Shown piece after piece: positions 32,882-41,156 of a stretch of 64,000 nt of DNA. How positions within the stretch are numbered: the stretch's first letter is position 1; every line of letters begins with the position of its first letter. The notes beneath the pieces are model-generated. The model did no database searches and had not been told where the DNA came from. It worked only from the letters and a program-made list of their open reading frames with translations. The stretch covers positions 1-64,000 of the forward strand of contig NZ_JAAGLT010000019.1 of assembly GCF_010548275.1 (NCBI RefSeq), given 5' to 3'. Source of the stretch: Streptomyces sp. SID12488 (GTDB lineage: Bacteria; Actinomycetota; Actinomycetes; Streptomycetales; Streptomycetaceae). A program made the translations under genes and the position numbers.

Positions 32882-33321
32882 GCCTCGCCCTCCATCCGGG
32901 ACTTGATCGCCTCACCCTTCGGGTCGAGGTTGGCGGCGGCGTGCCGCGCGTACCACCAGGCGATGAGGAACGTGGTGACGAACTGGGCGATGCCCAGGAC
33001 GAAGGCGACATTGATGTGGCCGACGACCTTGGTGCCCATGAAGCCGCCCGCGTAGTTCGACAGCAGGACGTACAGCAGGTACCAGGCGATGAAGCCGACG
33101 GTCAGCGGGAAGGCGAAGGAGCGGTGGGCGCGGCGCAGCTCACCGAACTCGGCGCTCTGCTGGACCTCGACGTACTCCTCCGTGGTGGGGAGGCGGCGTT
33201 CTGTCTTCGAGGGGGGCGGTGCGTCGGTAGCCACGGAGTCTCCTCGCGTTGCGGGTGCGGTCACGTCGGTGGACGGGGGTGCGTGGTCGTTCGGGGACGG
33301 GGTGGGGCTGGGTACGGACAT
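32878..33321 (-). CDS. DUF485 membrane protein, partner of the symporter
   Basis: A 147-residue protein. A disordered Pro/Thr-rich N-terminus (about 1-45) is followed by SAEFGELRRAHRSFAFPLTV and two membrane helices (about 72-88 and 102-122). DUF485 proteins accompany ActP-like symporters, probably as small auxiliary subunits. The actinobacterial form has this longer N-terminus. The ATG at 33321 is preceded by AGAAGAG; the stop overlaps the symporter ATG (ATGA). Confidence 0.9.
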   Translation of the reverse strand: MSVPSPTPSPNDHAPPSTDVTAPATRGDSVATDAPPPSKTERRLPTTEEYVEVQQSAEFGELRRAHRSFAFPLTVGFIAWYLLYVLLSNYAGGFMGTKVVGHINVAFVLGIAQFVTTFLIAWWYARHAAANLDPKGEAIKSRMEGEA

Positions 33322-33340
33322 GTCTCTTCTCTGACCTCGC

Positions 33341-33356
33341 GGTGATCTGGATCACA
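33341..33356 (-). promoter_or_regulatory. Crp/GlxR-like operator
   Basis: GTGATC-TG-GATCAC is a perfect palindrome inside TGTGATCCAGATCACC, matching TGTGA-N6-TCACA at nine of ten key bases. It lies 20 bases upstream of the DUF485 start, where a Crp-family protein would act as repressor or near-promoter regulator. Confidence 0.65.
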
Positions 33357-33694
33357 GGTGGTCGGCTCGCGATGGTAGGGCCCCCACGCGTGATCCGACA
33401 GGGGGCCCGACGGTCCTCGTGCTCCCTGCACAAGGTCACGGCGCCACGCGAGGACCGGTTCAACTCGCCGCGTTTCTTTCCGAACTGATCTCCGGAAGTC
33501 ATTGCTGGCCAGCGGCGATGCGGGATAGCTTCGCCCTGTACCAACCGTCATGTACCTGCAAAATCCGTGGTGCGGGCCGCGCGCCCGTGCCCGCCTTTTC
33601 GCGCGTACGTAACTGTTGTCCGTCCCTGCTACGCGCTTGCCCGGCAACCATCCTTGTCCGGGCGAGCCTCGTTTCCGGATGATGTGGAGAACCC
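33357..33694. other. Intergenic region between the symporter operon and subtilisin genes
   Basis: There are about 340 bases without a gene. It contains an 8-bp perfect inverted repeat GGGCCCCC/GGGGGCCC (33378-33385, 33401-33408) with a 15-base spacer, of unknown role. I see no clear promoter for the rightward protease genes. Confidence 0.5.
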
Positions 33695-35227
33695 ATGGCT
33701 CATCTGCGCTCCAGACGCCGGCTCGCTCTCGCGGTGCCGGTCGTGCTGTCCCTGACCGCCTCCCTCGGCTTCCTGCCCGTGGCCGCGTCGGCCGCCGAAC
33801 CGGCCGCCCCTGTCGCCCGGGCGGCGGACGGTCCGAACCTCGCGTATGTCGTCAACACCAAGAGCACCGACCGTCACACGATCGGGGCGGTCACGAAGGC
33901 GGTCTCCAAGGCCGGCGGCACCGTCGTGGTGACGTACAGGAAGATCGGCGTGATCGTCGTCCACTCCGCGAACCCCTCCTTCGGGGCGGAGATCCGCGCG
34001 GTGCGCGGTGTGAGGTCCGCGGGTGCCACCCGGACCACGCCGCTGGTCGCCGCCGGGACGACCGACGAGGGCGCGGCGGACTATCTGACGGCCGCCGAGG
34101 CAGCCAAGGTCAAGGCCGTGTCGGCCAGGACCCCCGAGAGCGAGCCCCTCGAAGCCGACCAGTGGGACCTGCGGTCGATCGGCGCCGACAAGGCCGCGAA
34201 GATCAACCCGGGCAGCCGCAAGGTCACCGTCGCCGTGATCGACACCGGCGTCGACGACACCCACCCCGACCTCGCCCCGAACTTCTCCGCGTCCCAGTCG
34301 GCGAACTGCGTCGGCGGCGTCGCGGACACCAGCGCGGGTGCCTGGCGCCCGTACACCGCCGAGGACTACCACGGCACCCATGTCGCCGGTGAGATCGCCG
34401 CCGCCCGCAACGGCATCGGTGTGGCCGGTGTAGCGCCCGGCGTCAAGGTCGCCGGCATCAAGGTGAGCGACCCGAACAACGGGCTCTTCTACCCGGAGAG
34501 CGTCGTGTGCGCCTTCGTGTTCGCCGCCGACCACGGCGTCGAGATCACGAACAACAGCTACTACGTTGATCCTTGGCTGTACAACTGCATGGGTGACCCC
34601 GACCAGCGGGCCATTGTCGACGCGGTCAACAGGGCGCAGCTGTACGCGACGAAGAAGGGCACCCTCAACCTGGCGTCGGCGGGCAACTCCAGCCACGACC
34701 TGGACTCCGACGCGATCGTCGACGACAGCAGCCCCGACGACTCGACGGCGGTCACCCGCACGATCGACCCGCACGAGTGCTTCGACGTACCGACCCAGCT
34801 CCCGGGTGTCGTCACGGTGAGCGCCACGGGTGTCGACAACGTCAAGTCGTACTACTCCACGTACGGCAACGGCGTCATCGACATCGCGGCGCCGGGCGGC
34901 GACCGCAAGTACCAGATACCGGACACGCCGTCGAAGAACGGCCGCATCCTGTCCACCATGCCGAACGGCGAGTACGCCTTCCTGCAGGGCACCTCGATGG
35001 CCTCGCCGCACGCCGCGGGCGTCGCCGCGCTGCTGAAGTCGAAGCACCCGAAGGCGACCCCGGCGCAGCTCCAGACGCTGCTCAAGGTCCAGGCGAACAA
35101 CCCTGGCTGCCCCGCGTCGTACGACCAGGACGGTGACGGCACGCAGGACGCGGTGTGCGAGGGCGGCAAACGGGTCAACGGATTCTTCGGGTTCGGGATC
35201 GTCGACGCGCTGCGCGCGGTCAAGTGA
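33695..35227 (+). CDS. Secreted S8 (subtilisin-like) serine peptidase, copy 1
   Basis: A 510-residue exported protease. The signal peptide (RRRLALAVPVVLSLTASLGF to ASA about 33) is followed by a pro-region and the catalytic domain with Asp183 (VIDTGVDDTHPD), His226 (YHGTHVAG), oxyanion Asn331 and Ser434 (GTSMASPHAAG). The tail has an EF-hand-like DQDGDGTQD. ATG at 33695 follows TGGAGA. The next gene is a paralogue with the same architecture, 67 bases downstream. No membrane anchor or sorting signal is seen. Activation is presumably by pro-region cleavage. Confidence 0.93.
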   Translation: MAHLRSRRRLALAVPVVLSLTASLGFLPVAASAAEPAAPVARAADGPNLAYVVNTKSTDRHTIGAVTKAVSKAGGTVVVTYRKIGVIVVHSANPSFGAEIRAVRGVRSAGATRTTPLVAAGTTDEGAADYLTAAEAAKVKAVSARTPESEPLEADQWDLRSIGADKAAKINPGSRKVTVAVIDTGVDDTHPDLAPNFSASQSANCVGGVADTSAGAWRPYTAEDYHGTHVAGEIAAARNGIGVAGVAPGVKVAGIKVSDPNNGLFYPESVVCAFVFAADHGVEITNNSYYVDPWLYNCMGDPDQRAIVDAVNRAQLYATKKGTLNLASAGNSSHDLDSDAIVDDSSPDDSTAVTRTIDPHECFDVPTQLPGVVTVSATGVDNVKSYYSTYGNGVIDIAAPGGDRKYQIPDTPSKNGRILSTMPNGEYAFLQGTSMASPHAAGVAALLKSKHPKATPAQLQTLLKVQANNPGCPASYDQDGDGTQDAVCEGGKRVNGFFGFGIVDALRAVK

Positions 35228-35294
35228 CCCGCACGTTCTGCCGAGTTTCCCGCACGATCCGCACGTCCCACGAACGAAGCAACTGGAGACCCTT

Positions 35295-36833
35295 ATGACA
35301 GCGCCTCACCCGCGCTCCCGTCGCGCCGTGGCGATCCCGGTCGGGATGGTCATGGCGACGGCGTTCGCCTTCCTGCCGAACATCCAGGCCGTCGCGGCCG
35401 ACGCCGACGTCACCACCGGTGCCTCCGCCGTCGCAGCCGACGCGACCTCGCTCAGCTATGTCGTCAACGTGTTCCCCGGGTTCGGCGCTCCCCCGTACGT
35501 GAAGAAGGCCATCGCCAAGGCCGGCGGCACGATCGTGACGTCGTACGACCGGATAGGCGTGATCGTCGTCCACTCGGCGAACCCCGACTTCGCGAAGGTC
35601 GTCCGCAAGGTGCCGGGCGTGCAGTCGGCCGGCAACACGCGCAACGCGCCGCTGCCCGCGCAGTCGACCACCGACGAGGGCGCCCCGAAGGTGCTCTCCG
35701 CGGCGGAGGTCGCGAGCGCCACCGCCGCCGCCACCGCGGGCCAGGACCCGCTGGAGCCGTTGCAGTGGGACCTGCCCGCCATCAAGGCGGACAAGGCGCA
35801 CGAGAAGTCCCTCGGCAGCTCCAAGGTGACCGTCGCCGTGATCGACACCGGCGTCGACGACACCCACCCCGACATCGCGCCGAACTTCGACCGCGCCGCC
35901 TCCGTCAACTGTGTGACGGGCAAGCCCGACACCACCGACGGGGCCTGGCGGCCGACCACGGGCGAGAGCCCGCACGGCACGCACGTGGCCGGCGAGATAG
36001 CCGCCGCCAAGAACGGCGTCGGCGTCACGGGCGTCGCACCCGGCGTGAAGGTGTCCGGCATCAAGGTGTCGACCACGGCCGGCTACTTCTACACGGAGGC
36101 CGTCGTCTGCGGCTTCGTGTGGGCCGCCGAGCACGGCGTGGACGTCACCAACAACAGCTATTACACGGATCCCTGGTATTTCAACTGCAAGAACGACCCG
36201 GACCAGAAGGCCCTGGTCGACGCCATCACGCGGGCCACGCAGTACGCGGAGCACAAGGGTGTCGTCAACGTCGCGGCGGCCGGCAACGAGAACTACGACC
36301 TCGCCGCCGACGAGATCACCGACCCGGTCTCCCCCAACGACGCGACGCCCTCGGACCGGGTCATCGACCCGTCCAAGTGCTATGACATCCCGACCCAGCT
36401 CCCGGGCGTGGTGACGGTCGCCTCGACCGGCGCCAAGGGCATCAAGTCGTCCTTCTCCAACCACGGGCTCGGCGTCATCGACATAGCAGCCCCCGGCGGC
36501 GACTCGACCCGCTATCAGACCCCGGCCCCGCCGGCCACCAGCGGCCTGATCCTCGGCCCGCTGCCCGGCGGCACCTGGGGCTACATGGCCGGTACGTCGA
36601 TGGCGTCCCCGCACGTCGCCGGTGTGGCCGCCCTGATCAAGTCGACGCACCCGCACGCGTCGGCCGCTCTGGTGAAGGCGCTCCTGTACGCCGAGGCGGA
36701 CGCCACGCCGTGCACGGACCCGTACGACATCAATGGTGACGGCAAGGTCGACGCGGTGTGCGAGGGCCGGAAGAACTACAACGGCTTCTACGGCCACGGC
36801 ATCGCGGACGCGCTGGACGCGGTGACGAAGTAG
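35295..36833 (+). CDS. Secreted S8 (subtilisin-like) serine peptidase, copy 2
   Basis: A 512-residue paralogue of the preceding protease. The signal peptide has core AVAIPVGMVMATAFAFLP and ends near AVAA. The pro-region includes RIGVIVVHSANPDF, also present in copy 1. The triad is Asp184, His227 and Ser435 (GTSMASPHVAG). The C-terminal calcium-like loop is DINGDGKVD. The ATG at 35295 is set by CTGGAG just upstream; the longer frame to 35133 runs back into copy 1. The two probably form one transcript. Differences cluster in surface loops, so substrate ranges may differ. Confidence 0.93.
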   Translation: MTAPHPRSRRAVAIPVGMVMATAFAFLPNIQAVAADADVTTGASAVAADATSLSYVVNVFPGFGAPPYVKKAIAKAGGTIVTSYDRIGVIVVHSANPDFAKVVRKVPGVQSAGNTRNAPLPAQSTTDEGAPKVLSAAEVASATAAATAGQDPLEPLQWDLPAIKADKAHEKSLGSSKVTVAVIDTGVDDTHPDIAPNFDRAASVNCVTGKPDTTDGAWRPTTGESPHGTHVAGEIAAAKNGVGVTGVAPGVKVSGIKVSTTAGYFYTEAVVCGFVWAAEHGVDVTNNSYYTDPWYFNCKNDPDQKALVDAITRATQYAEHKGVVNVAAAGNENYDLAADEITDPVSPNDATPSDRVIDPSKCYDIPTQLPGVVTVASTGAKGIKSSFSNHGLGVIDIAAPGGDSTRYQTPAPPATSGLILGPLPGGTWGYMAGTSMASPHVAGVAALIKSTHPHASAALVKALLYAEADATPCTDPYDINGDGKVDAVCEGRKNYNGFYGHGIADALDAVTK

Positions 36834-36843
36834 CTCTCTTCGG

Positions 36844-36941
36844 TACCGATCCACTTCGGTATTGATCCTCTTCGGCGGGCCGGGCAGCGTTGAGCTGTCC
36901 GGCCCGTTGTATTGATCCAGTACATATATTGATCCAGTACA
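36844..36941. repeat. Four GATCC-containing direct repeats before the CoA-transferase gene
   Basis: TACCGATCC (36844), TATTGATCC (36860), and two copies of TATTGATCCAGTACA (36910-36924, 36927-36941) lie in the 125-base gap. The second pair is identical over 15 bases with a 17-base period. They are good candidates for an operator array. The protein bound is unknown. Confidence 0.7.
36876..36906 (+). terminator. Terminator after the protease pair
   Basis: CGGGCCGGGCAG (36876-36887) pairs with CTGTCCGGCCCG (36895-36906), one G-T pair, 7-base loop, followed by TTGT. It lies between the two repeat pairs. Confidence 0.65.
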
Positions 36942-36958
36942 CACGGCATAGTGACCGT

Positions 36959-38341
36959 ATGACTGTGTTGAGCACGGAGTACACCTGGGCCGCACTGGGC
37001 GGCGATCCCGCGCTCGCCGCCCGGGTCTCGACCGTCGTACGCACCGGTGTGCTCGCATCACGGCTTCCGGTACGGGAGCTGGCGCGGGCCTGCGTCGGAT
37101 CCTGCGCGCTGGCCGCCGCGGAACTGGGCGCCCTCCGGGCCGGGCTGCCGGAGGTGCCCGGGGTCCGCGTGGACGACGGCGCGCTCGCCACGGCCCTCGT
37201 CAGCGAGCGGCATCTGCTGATCGGCGGACGTGCACCGGTCGCTTTCGCGCCCCTGTCGCGCTTCTGGCGGACGGCGGACGGCTGGGTGCGCACGCACGCC
37301 AACTACCCGCACCACCGGGCACGCCTCCTCGCGGCCCTGGGCACGTCCGAGGACCCGGTGTCCGTCGCCGCCGCGTTCGCCGAACGCTCCGCCGCGGAGG
37401 CCGAGGAGACCGTGTACGCGGCCGGTGGCCTCGCCGTCGCGCTGCGTACGGCGAAGGAGTGGGCCGCGCACGAGCAGGGCGCGGCGGTCGCCGCGCGCCC
37501 TGTGGTCGAACGCGGCCGTCTGGACTCGGCACCCGCGCGCGTGCTCGCGCCGATCGGCACCGGTCCCCTGCTGCCCGCCGCCGGAGTCCGGGTCCTGGAC
37601 CTGACCCGGGTCATCGCGGGCCCCGTCGCCACCCGCACGCTCGCCCTGCTCGGCGCGGACGTCCTGCGTGTGGACGCGCCCCGGCTGCCCGAACTCCCCG
37701 ACCAGCACGCCGACACGGGCTTCGGGAAGCGGTCGGCGGTGCTGGATCTGGCGGCCGACCGGCGTGCCTTCGAGGAACTCCTCGCCGGCGCGGACGTCGT
37801 CGTCACCGGGTACCGGCCCGGCGCACTGGACCGGTACGGAATGTCGCCGGAGGCGCTGGCCGAGCGCAGGCCCGGGGTGGTCGTGGCTCAGTTGTCGGCG
37901 TGGGGCGCGTACGGGCCCTGGGGTGAGCGGCGGGGCTTCGACAGCCTGGTGCAGGTCGCCACGGGCATCGCGGCGATCGAGGGGTCGGTGGCGGAGCCGG
38001 GTGCGCTGCCCGCGCAGGCACTCGACCACGGCACGGGATATCTGCTGGCGGCGGGGGTGCTGCGGGCGCTGAGCGACCAGGTGCGGGAGGGTGGCAGCCG
38101 GTTCGTGCGGCTGGCGCTGGCCCGGACGGCGGGGTGGCTGTCGAGCGGGGCGGAGCGTGGGCGGGAGACTCCTGTGGACGGCGCCGCGTACGACGGGCCG
38201 GAGGCGTGGCTCGCCGAGCGGGACAGCGCGCTGGGGCGGCTGCGGTACGCGCTGCCGCCGATCTCCTTCACGGGCGGGCCCGTCGACTGGGTGCGGCCTC
38301 CCGGGGTTTGGGGTGCGGATCGACCGCAATGGGTGTATTGA
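36959..38341 (+). CDS. CoA-transferase family III (CaiB/BaiF-like) protein
   Basis: A 460-residue protein. The second half carries the family III signature GVRVLDLTRVIAGPVATRTLALLGADVLRVD, seen as VRVLDLTRVIAGPVATR and LALLGADVLRVD, then GKRSAVLDLAADR, ADVVVTGYRPGALDRYG, and VVVAQLSAWGAYGPWGERRGFD. The first 200 residues look like a degenerate second transferase domain, as in mycobacterial and Streptomyces homologues. The catalytic Asp of family III cannot be assigned with certainty. The substrate is unknown. Start ATG at 36959, with weak ribosome-site support. Four GATCC repeats precede it. Confidence 0.82.
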   Translation: MTVLSTEYTWAALGGDPALAARVSTVVRTGVLASRLPVRELARACVGSCALAAAELGALRAGLPEVPGVRVDDGALATALVSERHLLIGGRAPVAFAPLSRFWRTADGWVRTHANYPHHRARLLAALGTSEDPVSVAAAFAERSAAEAEETVYAAGGLAVALRTAKEWAAHEQGAAVAARPVVERGRLDSAPARVLAPIGTGPLLPAAGVRVLDLTRVIAGPVATRTLALLGADVLRVDAPRLPELPDQHADTGFGKRSAVLDLAADRRAFEELLAGADVVVTGYRPGALDRYGMSPEALAERRPGVVVAQLSAWGAYGPWGERRGFDSLVQVATGIAAIEGSVAEPGALPAQALDHGTGYLLAAGVLRALSDQVREGGSRFVRLALARTAGWLSSGAERGRETPVDGAAYDGPEAWLAERDSALGRLRYALPPISFTGGPVDWVRPPGVWGADRPQWVY

Positions 38342-38422
38342 GATAGACACGGCGTGGGCCCTTGGGGAGGGGCGCCGGGGTGAGTCGCCGGGGACGTACC
38401 GACGGCTGGTGAGGATCTTGGG

Positions 38423-39481
38423 GTGGGCTTGATACGACCGACAGACGGAACGTCCGACGAGAGCGGGCCCGTGAGAACGCCCGGTGCCGGGCACCCTGAC
38501 AACGGACGACCTGGACTCGGGCAACCCGGTATCGGACGGGCCGTCGCCCTGCTCCTGCTGGTGGCGTCGGCCGCGCTGATTCCGCTGCTCGGCCCGTCCA
38601 TCGCGCTGGACGGCACCGGGGAGGCCGCCGCGCCCGGCGTGGGCGGGATCGCGCTGCTGCGGACGGTGCTGTTCGCCGCGCTGTGCGTTCCGGTGGGCGA
38701 GCTTTTCGTGCGCAGGCTGGCCGGGAGGCTGCCCGGGGCGCCGCCGGAGCGGGCCCGGAGTTGGGCGCCTTACGCGGCCGGTGCCGGTTTCGTCGCCGCG
38801 CTGGGACTGGCCTCGGTGGTGTCGACCGGCAACCTCGTACCGCACAGCCTGGCCGCGATCGACGTCGGCGGCCTGTACGAGTCCCGGGACGGCAAGCTCG
38901 CGCTGCTGGAGGTCAACGGGTTCGCCGCGGCGGGCCTGTGCGCCCTGTCGGCCCGTCCGGCCATGCAGGTCTGGCCGTTGTGCGCGGTGGCTGTGGCGGA
39001 GGCGCTGCGGGCCCATCCGGCGCCGGAGACCGGTCCGCTGACCGGCTCGGCGCTGACGTTCGTCCATCTCACGTGCGCGGCGCTGTGGGTGGGCGGACTG
39101 CTGTACGTACTGCGGACGTTGCCCCTCTGGGGGGCTGCCCGGGACGCGCGCGTGGCGTTGCTGGGCCTCTACGCGCGCGTGGCGGCCCCTCTGCTCGCCC
39201 TGATCACCGCCACCGGCATCTGGAGCACGCTGCGCCGGATGCCGCCGGGCACGGTCCTGGACCAGCTGACGTCGACGGCGTACGGCCGCACCCTGCTCGC
39301 CAAGGTGATCGTCGTGGTCGCCGTCGCCGTGCTCGCCCTGTGGTCGCGGCTGCGGCTGAGCCGGGCGGCCGACCCGCTGACGGCCTGCGCCCCGGCACGC
39401 GCGGAGGTCGTCGCGCTGGGGCTGGTGGTCGCCGTGTCGGGGCTGCTCACCGCGCTGCCGGTGCCGATCCGCTGGACGTGA
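38423..39481 (+). CDS. CopD-like copper resistance membrane protein
   Basis: A 352-residue membrane protein with eight to nine helices and the CopD domain features LTFVHLTCAALWVGGLLYVL and YARVAAPLLALITATGIWS. CopD proteins move copper across the membrane, often with CopC; no CopC domain or neighbour is present. The likely start is GTG at 38423, preceded by GAGGATC; a GTG at 38471 is possible. Its end overlaps the convergent lysoplasmalogenase-like gene by 35 bases. Confidence 0.83.
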   Translation: MGLIRPTDGTSDESGPVRTPGAGHPDNGRPGLGQPGIGRAVALLLLVASAALIPLLGPSIALDGTGEAAAPGVGGIALLRTVLFAALCVPVGELFVRRLAGRLPGAPPERARSWAPYAAGAGFVAALGLASVVSTGNLVPHSLAAIDVGGLYESRDGKLALLEVNGFAAAGLCALSARPAMQVWPLCAVAVAEALRAHPAPETGPLTGSALTFVHLTCAALWVGGLLYVLRTLPLWGAARDARVALLGLYARVAAPLLALITATGIWSTLRRMPPGTVLDQLTSTAYGRTLLAKVIVVVAVAVLALWSRLRLSRAADPLTACAPARAEVVALGLVVAVSGLLTALPVPIRWT

Positions 39482-40148
39482 CGGGTGAGGGCGTCGCGGT
39501 CCGCACCGCCTCGAGTACACCGCCGGTCAGGAGCCACTGGGCCGCGACGTACGTGAGCATGATCCAGAAGTCGGGCCGGGGCAGCTGGGGCAGGTCCGCG
39601 ACGCCGGTCGCGATGAGCGTGTCGGAGAGCAGGAAGAGCGCACCGCCCACGCCGGCGCGGAGCCCGAGTGCGGTGGCCCGGTAGGCCATCGCGGTCAGCA
39701 GGAGGCTGTAACCGGCGACGGGGACGCGGAGTTCGGCGGGGAGGCCGGGCCAGAGGGCCGCGAGAGTGCCGGCCAGGGCCAGGGCGTAGACCCCCGCGAG
39801 CCGGATGCGTGCGCCGCGCGCGCGTGGGGCGCCCTTCGCGCTGCGGTCCCCTTTGCCGTACCTCCTGAAGAGGGCGAGGTAACAGACGTGACCGGCCGCG
39901 AAGGAGGCCATGCCTGCCAGGAACGCCGGGTCGACGTCGGAGAGGAGCAGGACGTCGCCGGCCCAGCCGAGGAGGAGTGCGACGGGGAGGAGGCGCGGGG
40001 TGCCGCGCAGAAGGGCGTGGGCGGCGAGGAGGGGCATCAGAAGGGGCTTGGCGAGGGCGTGCCCGGTGTCGGAGCCGAACGCGAGGGCGGTCAGGTCGAC
40101 GGCCGCCGTGAGGGCGAAGACGGCGAGGAGAACCCGGGCCGGCCTCAC
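39447..40148 (-). CDS. Lysoplasmalogenase (YhhN/TMEM86 family)
   Basis: A 233-residue protein of about eight helices. The family segments are TALAFGSDTGHALAKPLLMPLLA (as GHALAKPLLMPLLA), LLLGWAGDVLLL, FAAGHVCYLALF and LFLLSDTLIA. Their conserved Asp and Lys residues form the proposed active site. In animals TMEM86B cleaves the vinyl-ether bond of lysoplasmalogens. It overlaps the AGMO-like gene by 4 bases (ATGA), so the two enzymes are made together. This pairing suggests ether-lipid breakdown. The start is ATG at 40148. Confidence 0.88.
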   Translation of the reverse strand: MRPARVLLAVFALTAAVDLTALAFGSDTGHALAKPLLMPLLAAHALLRGTPRLLPVALLLGWAGDVLLLSDVDPAFLAGMASFAAGHVCYLALFRRYGKGDRSAKGAPRARGARIRLAGVYALALAGTLAALWPGLPAELRVPVAGYSLLLTAMAYRATALGLRAGVGGALFLLSDTLIATGVADLPQLPRPDFWIMLTYVAAQWLLTGGVLEAVRTATPSPVTSSGSAPAAR

Positions 40149-41014
40149 GCGACGACGGTCTCTTCGGCCGGCTCCTGGCGCAGGCGCGCGGGCTGCCAGC
40201 CGGGCCCCCGGAACACCCGTCCGGCGCGCTCACGCCAACTGCCCGCCGCCTTGATGTCCTTGACGATCGCGACGTACTCATGGGTGGCGACCTTGACCGG
40301 GTTGAACGTGTTGATGTTCTTCGTCAACCCGTAGACAGGCCGTTCGGTCTCGGCGACGAACGAGCCGAAGAGCCGGTCCCAGACGATGAGGATTCCGCCG
40401 AAGTTGCGGTCCAGGTAGCCGCCTTGCGATGCGTGGTGGACGCGGTGGTGGGAGGGCGTGTTGAAGACGTACTCGAACCACCGGGGCATGCGGTCGATCC
40501 GCTCGGTGTGGATCCAGAACTGGTACACGAGGTTCGCGGAGGAGCAGAAGGCGAGCGCGGCCGGGTGCACACCGAGGGCGACGAGAGGGACGTAGAACGG
40601 CCAGACAGTGAGCGTCGTCCACGGCTGGCGCAGAGCCGTCGTCAGGTTGAAGCTGCGGCTGGAGTGGTGCACGACATGGCAGGCCCAGAGGATGCGGACG
40701 ACGTGGTGGCCGCGGTGCGACCAGTAGTAGAAGAAGTCCTGCGCGAGCAGCATGAGCGGGACGGTCCACCACAGGACGGGGACGCGGAGCGGGGTGAGTT
40801 CGTAAACCGCCGTGTAGACGGCGAGGATCGGGATCTTCCAGAGGAAGTCGAAGGCCAGGCTCCCGAGTCCCATCCCGACACTGGTCGCGGCGTCCTTGGT
40901 CTCGTACCCGGCGGCGTTCTCGTCGGGGTGGATCCGGACACTGATCATCTCGATGACGGTGAGCAGCACGAAGGCAGGTATCGACCAGGCCACGACGTCG
41001 GGCAGATTGGGCAT
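40145..41014 (-). CDS. Fatty-acid hydroxylase superfamily protein, alkylglycerol monooxygenase-like
   Basis: A 289-residue membrane di-iron oxygenase. The histidine clusters are His100-x2-His103-His104, His113-x2-His116-His117, His169, and His189/190-x2-His193-His194. The stretch QFWIHT, then NTPSHHRVHHASQ, then YLDRNFGGILIVWDRLFG strongly resembles animal alkylglycerol monooxygenase (TMEM195), rather than sterol desaturases of known function. AGMO cleaves alkyl ether lipids. The coupled lysoplasmalogenase gene supports an ether-lipid role. The cofactor (tetrahydropterin in animals) is unknown here. The C-terminus is a basic, soluble tail. Confidence 0.87.
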   Translation of the reverse strand: MPNLPDVVAWSIPAFVLLTVIEMISVRIHPDENAAGYETKDAATSVGMGLGSLAFDFLWKIPILAVYTAVYELTPLRVPVLWWTVPLMLLAQDFFYYWSHRGHHVVRILWACHVVHHSSRSFNLTTALRQPWTTLTVWPFYVPLVALGVHPAALAFCSSANLVYQFWIHTERIDRMPRWFEYVFNTPSHHRVHHASQGGYLDRNFGGILIVWDRLFGSFVAETERPVYGLTKNINTFNPVKVATHEYVAIVKDIKAAGSWRERAGRVFRGPGWQPARLRQEPAEETVVA

Positions 41015-41156
41015 GACTGCACGTTAGGGCGGCTCGCAGGTGGCGCATAGACGTTGTTACTGACAAGTATTCAGGGCGGTACGCGCTTGCTTGTTGGTGG
41101 GCTCCACCAACGGGTGCGCGACGGACTGTCAGTCGCGGCCCGTATTCTCTGGGACC

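Noticed and set aside
35220..37061. A 613-codon minus-strand frame across the second subtilisin
   Set aside because: It is a shadow of a clear S8 peptidase on the plus strand.
37058..39520. An 820-codon open frame on the minus strand
   Set aside because: It is antisense to the CoA-transferase and CopD genes, low in complexity and without family motifs.
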